Below are positions 12,026 to 15,848 of a stretch of 15,848 bases of DNA, piece by piece. The DNA is taken from the NCBI GenBank assembly GCA_964556755.1, contig CAZKXI010000043.1, forward strand, positions 1 through 15,848, given 5' to 3'. Each line of letters opens with the position of its first letter. The first letter of the stretch is position 1. A program made the position numbers and the translations under genes. Source of the stretch: UBA4085 sp964556755 (GTDB lineage: Bacteria > Acidobacteriota > Aminicenantia > Aminicenantales > UBA4085). The notes beneath the pieces are model-generated. The model did no database searches and was not told the DNA's origin. It worked only from the letters and a program-made list of their open reading frames with translations.

Positions 12026-12082
12026 GCCGCTTCGGGCCGGCGGCCCAGCCGTCGCGCCTCAGCCCGCAAGGAGATCGTACCC

Positions 12083-12658
12083 ATGACCAAGCGCCTCATC
12101 GCCCTTCTCGCCGCCGCCGGGCTCGGCCTCGGCCTTGTCGCCATGGCCCAGCCGGCCAATCCCAAGGTCGTCATCAAGACCAGCCGGGGCGACATCACCT
12201 TGGAGCTCTTCGCCGACAAGGCCCCCCGGACCGTGGCCAACTTCCTGGCCTACGTCGACGCCAAGTTCTACGACGGCACCATCTTCCACCGGGTCATCAA
12301 GGGCTTCATGATCCAGGGCGGCGGCCTGACGGCCGACTTCGCCGAGAAGCCGACCCGGGCCGCGATCCGCAACGAGGCGACCAACAGGGTCAAGAACCTG
12401 CGCGGCACCATCGCCATGGCCCGCCTGCCCGAGCCGCACACGGCCACGGCCCAGTTCTTCATCAACCACGTCAACAACCCCAAGCTCGACCACAAGAACA
12501 CCAGCGTGGACGGCTTCGGCTACTGCGTCTTCGGCAAGGTTCTGTCGGGGATCGACGTCGTCGACGCCATCGCCAACGTGCCGACCGGAACCATCAAGGA
12601 CTACGAGGACGCGCCCCGCCAGACGGTGACCATCCTCTCGATCCGCCGGGCCCGGTAG
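12083..12658 (+). CDS. ppiA: Periplasmic cyclophilin-type peptidyl-prolyl cis-trans isomerase
   Basis: This enzyme speeds cis-trans isomerisation of X-Pro bonds during folding of exported proteins. It has 191 residues. A signal peptide (about 1-22, MTKRLIALL to VAMA) is followed by a complete cyclophilin domain. The active-site stretch FHRVIKGFMIQGGG supplies Arg70, Phe75 and Gln78, and AQFFINHV supplies further pocket residues. GYCVFGKV has Tyr/Cys where eukaryotic cyclophilins carry the Trp for cyclosporin, as in bacterial PpiA and PpiB. The signal peptide makes it PpiA-like in location, and the symbol is given on that basis. AAGGAG lies 9 nt before the ATG, and a strong promoter lies at 11996-12025. 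It is the first gene of a run with a small membrane protein (18 bp downstream) and an M28 peptidase, suggesting joint expression with secreted enzymes. Confidence 0.93.
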   Translation: MTKRLIALLAAAGLGLGLVAMAQPANPKVVIKTSRGDITLELFADKAPRTVANFLAYVDAKFYDGTIFHRVIKGFMIQGGGLTADFAEKPTRAAIRNEATNRVKNLRGTIAMARLPEPHTATAQFFINHVNNPKLDHKNTSVDGFGYCVFGKVLSGIDVVDAIANVPTGTIKDYEDAPRQTVTILSIRRAR

Positions 12659-12676
12659 GGCCGAGGAGCCTGCGCC

Positions 12677-12919
12677 ATGGCCGAGCGCCGCGGCCGTCGG
12701 GGCGATACCGTCTTCGCCCTCGTCCACCTGGCCCTGCTCGCGGGGGCGGTGATCGCGGCGGTCCTGGCCCTGCTCAAAGGCAATACCTGGCGCTTCCTGG
12801 TCATCGCCTGCGCCCTGCTCGTCTACTACTTCGCCGTCCTGGACAAGGCGGTCCGCCAGGAGATCGCCCGCCGCCGGAGCCTCCGTACGGCCGGGAAAGG
12901 AAAGAGCCCCCAACCATGA
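12677..12919 (+). CDS. Small two-helix inner membrane protein, unknown function
   Basis: I do not recognise this 80-residue protein. It has a basic N-terminus (RRGRRGD), a hydrophobic helix at about 12-33, a short KGNT turn, a second helix at about 38-55 and a basic tail ending in GKGKSPQP. The positive-inside rule puts both ends in the cytoplasm, with a short periplasmic turn. No cysteine pair, metal motif or signal peptide is evident. GAGGAG lies 8 nt before the ATG. The gene starts 18 bp after the cyclophilin stop, and its TGA overlaps the ATG of the following M28 gene (ATGA), the layout expected for translational coupling. The coupling and good ribosome site argue that it is a real gene. 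Its role, perhaps linked to export or processing of neighbouring secreted proteins, is speculation. Confidence 0.7.
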   Translation: MAERRGRRGDTVFALVHLALLAGAVIAAVLALLKGNTWRFLVIACALLVYYFAVLDKAVRQEIARRRSLRTAGKGKSPQP

Positions 12920-14406
12920 AGAAGAGCGTCTCTTGGATCGTCCTCCTGATCGCGGCCGCCTTCGCTTCGGCCCTCGTTGCGGCGCCCGCCGCATTCCCCT
13001 CCCCGCTCGCCGGGTCTTTCGCCGACAAGAAGCCGCTGCCGCCCGACGTGGCCAAGGCTTTGGCCGTCATCGACGGCGCCTCGGCCTTTGCCCACGTCAA
13101 AGTCATGGCCGGGCCTGCCTTCGCCGGCCGGCTGACCGGACACCCCGGCTACACCGCCGCCGCCCGCTGGGCGGCCGGGCTGTTCCGCTCCTGGGGCCTC
13201 AAGCCCATCGATGCCAAGGACGGCTATCTCCAGCCTTATCCGTCTCCCTACACGGTCGTCGCGTCGGCCGCGATGACGGTTCTCCCCGCGGGCGGCGGGC
13301 CGGAGCGCAAGCTGGCCCCCAACGCGGACTTCCTGCCGCTCTTCTTCACCGACAGCGGCAAGGTCGAGGCGGGCCTGGTCTTCGCCGGCTGGGGCATCTC
13401 GGCTCCCGAGCTGGGCTACGACGACTACGCCGGACTGGATGTGAAAGGCAAGATGGTGCTCTGCTTTCGCGGCGTGCCGATGGATGACGACAAGCTCAAC
13501 CATCATGACGAGCACCGGACCCGCATGAAGACGGCTCAAGAGAAGGGCGCCGCCGGGCTGGTCTACATCTACCCCGAGCCCCTGTCCAATCCCAACGGCG
13601 ACTGGCGCCAAGGCTTTCTACCGGCCATGATCAGCGAGAAGGTCGCCGACGCGATCCTCCAGGAGAAGAAGATCTCCAGCGCCGAGCTGAGGAAGGACCT
13701 CCGGGCCTACGGGCGTCCCATCAGCTTTTCCCTCTCCTCGCGCCTCCGCTACGAGGTCTCCTCCGAGCACCACCCCGACGGCGTCGGCTACAACGTCGTC
13801 GGCTACGTGGAGGGATCCGACCCCGTCCTCAAGAAGGAGTGTCTCGTCATCGGAGGCCACTTCGACCACGACGGCCTGCACATGGGCTTCCTTTATCCCG
13901 GGGCCGACGACAACGCCAGCGGCTCGGCCACGGTCATGGAGATCGCCCGGGCTTTCGCCGCCCTTCAGCTCAAGCCCAAGCGGTCGGTCGTCTTCGCCCT
14001 CTTCGGCGGCGAGGAGATGGGGTTGCAGGGCTCGACCTGGATGGCCGGCCATTCCCTGCCTCCGTTCGGCAAGATCGACGCCATGTTCAACTTCGACATG
14101 ACCGGCGAAGGCGACGGAGCGGGAGGCGGCTACTCCGACACGGCCCTCAAGGCCTGCCTCGATGAGGCGGACGCCCACGTCGGCATCCTGCGCGGCACCG
14201 GCCTGATGTCCGGGCCGGTGGGCGTGCGCGGCTCGGACTTCGCGCCCTTCTACGCCAGGGGCATCCCCGTCGTCTCGATCGGCTCGAACGGGCCGCACCT
14301 GGCCTACCACCTGACCGGCGACACGATCTACCGGATCAATCCCGAGATCATGGCCGACATCGCCCGCCTGGCCTTTCTGGCCGGCCGGGCCTGGGCGGAC
14401 CGCTGA
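12916..14406 (+). CDS. Secreted M28-family zinc metallopeptidase, second paralog
   Basis: This di-zinc exopeptidase has 496 residues, with an N-terminal signal peptide (cleavage near 22-23) and a PA-type inserted domain around ELGYDDYAGLDVKGK (Tyr168, the same number as in the divergent paralog). All five expected metal ligands are present: His315 in GGHFDHDG, Asp332 in ADDNASG, Glu367 in GGEEMG, Asp394 in NFDMTG, and His465 in YHLTGDT. Glu366 is the likely general base. It shares long collinear stretches with the peptidase at 6714-8258, including AGRLTG and HHPDGVG, so the two probably arose by duplication. The start codon overlaps the preceding stop (ATGA), with only a weak AAAGAG upstream, so translation probably depends on the membrane-protein gene. 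The frame is open far upstream through the cyclophilin gene, but that extension is not coding. Substrate unknown. Confidence 0.93.
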   Translation: MKKSVSWIVLLIAAAFASALVAAPAAFPSPLAGSFADKKPLPPDVAKALAVIDGASAFAHVKVMAGPAFAGRLTGHPGYTAAARWAAGLFRSWGLKPIDAKDGYLQPYPSPYTVVASAAMTVLPAGGGPERKLAPNADFLPLFFTDSGKVEAGLVFAGWGISAPELGYDDYAGLDVKGKMVLCFRGVPMDDDKLNHHDEHRTRMKTAQEKGAAGLVYIYPEPLSNPNGDWRQGFLPAMISEKVADAILQEKKISSAELRKDLRAYGRPISFSLSSRLRYEVSSEHHPDGVGYNVVGYVEGSDPVLKKECLVIGGHFDHDGLHMGFLYPGADDNASGSATVMEIARAFAALQLKPKRSVVFALFGGEEMGLQGSTWMAGHSLPPFGKIDAMFNFDMTGEGDGAGGGYSDTALKACLDEADAHVGILRGTGLMSGPVGVRGSDFAPFYARGIPVVSIGSNGPHLAYHLTGDTIYRINPEIMADIARLAFLAGRAWADR

Positions 14407-14449
14407 GATGGATGTAACCTTTTTCCCCGGCCGCGCGTAGAGATAGGCG

Positions 14450-15739
14450 ATGGAACGGGACGAGCCTTTTCTGCGCGAATTTCCCCCGCCGGCGGGCCGC
14501 GGTCCGTCGCGCCGCCGTTCGAGAAGGCTTCGCCTCGCCGGCGCCGCGGCCTTCCTCGCTCTGGCGGCCGCCGCGGCCCTCTTTTGGCTCCTGCCCCGCG
14601 GCGGGACCCGGCCTCGCGACGCGGAGGCCCCAGCCATCGCCTTCCCCACGCATCCCGCCCCGGCGGCGCCCCTCCTCGAAGCCATCCCCCTGGGGACGAC
14701 TCTCAGCGACATCCTGACGCTTCACGGCTTCAACGAAGCCGAAGCCAACCGCTTCTATGAGGACGTCAAGCCGGTCTTCGATCTGAGCAAGGTGGTGGCG
14801 GACCGGACCATGCGCTTCTTCAAGGACGAGGCCGGCGTCGTTCAAGCCGTCGAGTACGACGTGGACGACCGCCGCTACCTTCGGGTCGACCGGATCGGGA
14901 ACCGCTTCATGCCCGGCATCATCGCCTACCGCTTCGAGTCGAAGCAGGCCTACGCCGCCGGGACCATCGAGGACATCCTGATCAACGCCCTCAAGAAGCA
15001 GGGCGAGAAGGAAGTCCTGGCCCTCATGATGGCCGAGCTCTTCGCCTGGGATGTCGACTTCAATACCGAGCTGCGGGTCGGCGACTCGTTCCGCTTGGTC
15101 TTCGAGCGCAACTTCCGGGAGGGCGCCTTCGCCGGCTACGGCGAGATCCTGGCCGCCGAGTTCGTCTGCCAGGGCAAGGCCTACCAGGCCTTCCGCTTCG
15201 TCTACCCCGACACCGGCGAGGCGGACCACTTCGACGCCTCGGGCAAGTCGGTCCGCAAGGAGTTCCTCCGCTCGCCCCTGCCCTACGCGGCCCCGGTCAC
15301 GTCCCGATTCACCAGCAGCCGCCTGCACCCGATCTACAAGGTCTACCGGGCCCATTACGGGGTCGACTTCGGCGCTCCCATCGGCACTCCCGTGCGGGCC
15401 ACGGGCGACGGCGTCGTCGCGGCGACCGGCTGGCAGGGCGGGGCCGGGCGGACGATCAAGGTCCGGCACGCCAACGGCTATGTGACGATGTACCTGCACC
15501 TCAGCCGCATCCTCGTCGAGCAGGGCCAGCGCGTGCGAATGGGGCAGACGATCGGGCGGGTCGGCTCGTCCGGCGCCTCGACCGGTCCGCACCTGGACTA
15601 CAGGATCCAGCAGAACGGGGCCTACATCAATCCGCTGGGACGGCGCTTCAATCCGGTGGCGCCGCTGCGCAAGGAATACGCCGAGGCCTTCGCCAAGGAA
15701 GTCGCCCGCCTGAGAGCCCTGCTCGACGCGGGCCGCTGA
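14450..15739 (+). CDS. Membrane-anchored M23 (LytM-type) peptidase with OapA-like N-terminal region
   Basis: M23 enzymes cleave cross-bridges in peptidoglycan, and members with an altered site may instead activate amidases. The protein has 429 residues. A basic cytoplasmic start (RRRSRR, 21-26) precedes one membrane helix (29-48) and a Pro/Ala linker. An OapA/Csd3-like region follows (about 80-280, with PLGTTLSDILTLHGF), then the LytM domain (about 295-405). Visible site residues are His302 and Asp306 in HYGVDFG, His350 in YLHLSR, and His381 in GPHLDY. The usual HxH is HLD here, with Asp383 at the position of a zinc-binding His. Asp can bind zinc, so activity may be kept. The gene starts 43 bp after the M28 gene with a weak AGAG ribosome site and no clear promoter, so it may be cotranscribed. 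The remaining architecture is complete. Confidence 0.9.
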   Translation: MERDEPFLREFPPPAGRGPSRRRSRRLRLAGAAAFLALAAAAALFWLLPRGGTRPRDAEAPAIAFPTHPAPAAPLLEAIPLGTTLSDILTLHGFNEAEANRFYEDVKPVFDLSKVVADRTMRFFKDEAGVVQAVEYDVDDRRYLRVDRIGNRFMPGIIAYRFESKQAYAAGTIEDILINALKKQGEKEVLALMMAELFAWDVDFNTELRVGDSFRLVFERNFREGAFAGYGEILAAEFVCQGKAYQAFRFVYPDTGEADHFDASGKSVRKEFLRSPLPYAAPVTSRFTSSRLHPIYKVYRAHYGVDFGAPIGTPVRATGDGVVAATGWQGGAGRTIKVRHANGYVTMYLHLSRILVEQGQRVRMGQTIGRVGSSGASTGPHLDYRIQQNGAYINPLGRRFNPVAPLRKEYAEAFAKEVARLRALLDAGR

Positions 15740-15754
15740 CTCCCCTCTCTTATT

Positions 15755-15837
15755 TTGGTTCTTCGCCAATTTCCGGGAAACCAAGCGGTTCGGGGTACAC
15801 CGTCGGGGGCGACGGAGCCATAGGCCGTGACCGAATT
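15755..15837. other. Foldable intergenic sequence after the M23 gene, unidentified
   Basis: The final 109 bases hold no complete gene. Three pairings are visible: TTGGTT with AACCAA (15755-15760 with 15779-15784), a 6-bp stem CCGTCG-GGGG-CGACGG (15800-15815), and an outer stem GGTTCGG with CCGAATT (15787-15793 with 15831-15837, two G-T pairs). The first pairing may be a loose terminator for the M23 gene. The other two could be the start of a structured leader for a gene beyond the edge. I could not match it to a known riboswitch class. Confidence 0.3.
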
Positions 15838-15848
15838 GTGATGAATCA

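Noticed and set aside
11926..12915. In-frame upstream extension of the second M28 peptidase reaching back into the GH3-esterase gene
   Set aside because: It covers the cyclophilin and small membrane genes in another frame, is of shadow-like composition, and a signal peptide begins at the ATG at 12916.
15841..15848. ATG at the extreme right edge as the start of a new gene
   Set aside because: Only eight bases remain and no ribosome site precedes it.
15740..15848. Known riboswitch (cyclic di-GMP, cobalamin, TPP, glycine, fluoride or Moco types)
   Set aside because: None of the conserved core sequences I know for these classes can be aligned to the visible stretch.

Overview
The window is GC-rich bacterial chromosomal DNA. 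It holds a closely packed set of housekeeping and secreted-enzyme genes. I see no phage, plasmid, integron, CRISPR, rRNA or tRNA signal. Sec-type signal peptides, a periplasmic cyclophilin, an OapA/M23-type envelope protease and secreted M28 peptidases point to a diderm bacterium. The mix of paired secreted M28 peptidases, GH3 glycosidase, gyrB-gyrA and a TGS-domain GTPase would fit a peptide- and sugar-degrading lineage such as Acidobacteriota or Aminicenantota. That placement is an inference from gene content and not a match to any genome.

Layout. Bases 1-275 (minus) are the N-terminal end of a long-chain acyl-CoA synthetase, cut by the window edge, with a clear sigma70-type promoter. Bases 372-450 hold a 79-bp element that folds on itself end to end, sitting 5 bp past the gyrA stop. 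Bases 456-5421 (minus) are the gyrB-gyrA operon. Bases 5667-6662 (plus) encode a DRG/Obg-like TGS GTPase whose -10 box lies 6 nt before its ATG, which suggests a leaderless mRNA. Bases 6714-8258 (minus) encode a secreted M28 metallopeptidase, divergent from a large secreted GH3 glycosidase fused to a CE1-type esterase (8420-11971, plus). A promoter at 11996-12025 drives a likely operon: periplasmic cyclophilin, an 80-aa two-helix membrane protein, a second secreted M28 peptidase (start overlaps the previous stop as ATGA), and perhaps a membrane-anchored M23 peptidase (14450-15739). The last 109 bases contain foldable but unidentified sequence.

How the genes fit together. The right half looks like an extracytoplasmic toolkit: peptide release (two M28 enzymes), glycan trimming plus ester removal in one polypeptide (GH3-CE1), protein folding (cyclophilin) and murein or envelope remodelling (M23). 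The left half is core DNA topology (gyrase), a ribosome- or translation-linked GTPase family member, and lipid activation.

I do not see a convincing undescribed multi-gene system. The most noteworthy items are the 79-bp hairpin element beside gyrA, the apparent leaderless GTPase with altered G3/G4 motifs, the Gln at the GyrA quinolone-contact serine position, and the GH3-esterase fusion.
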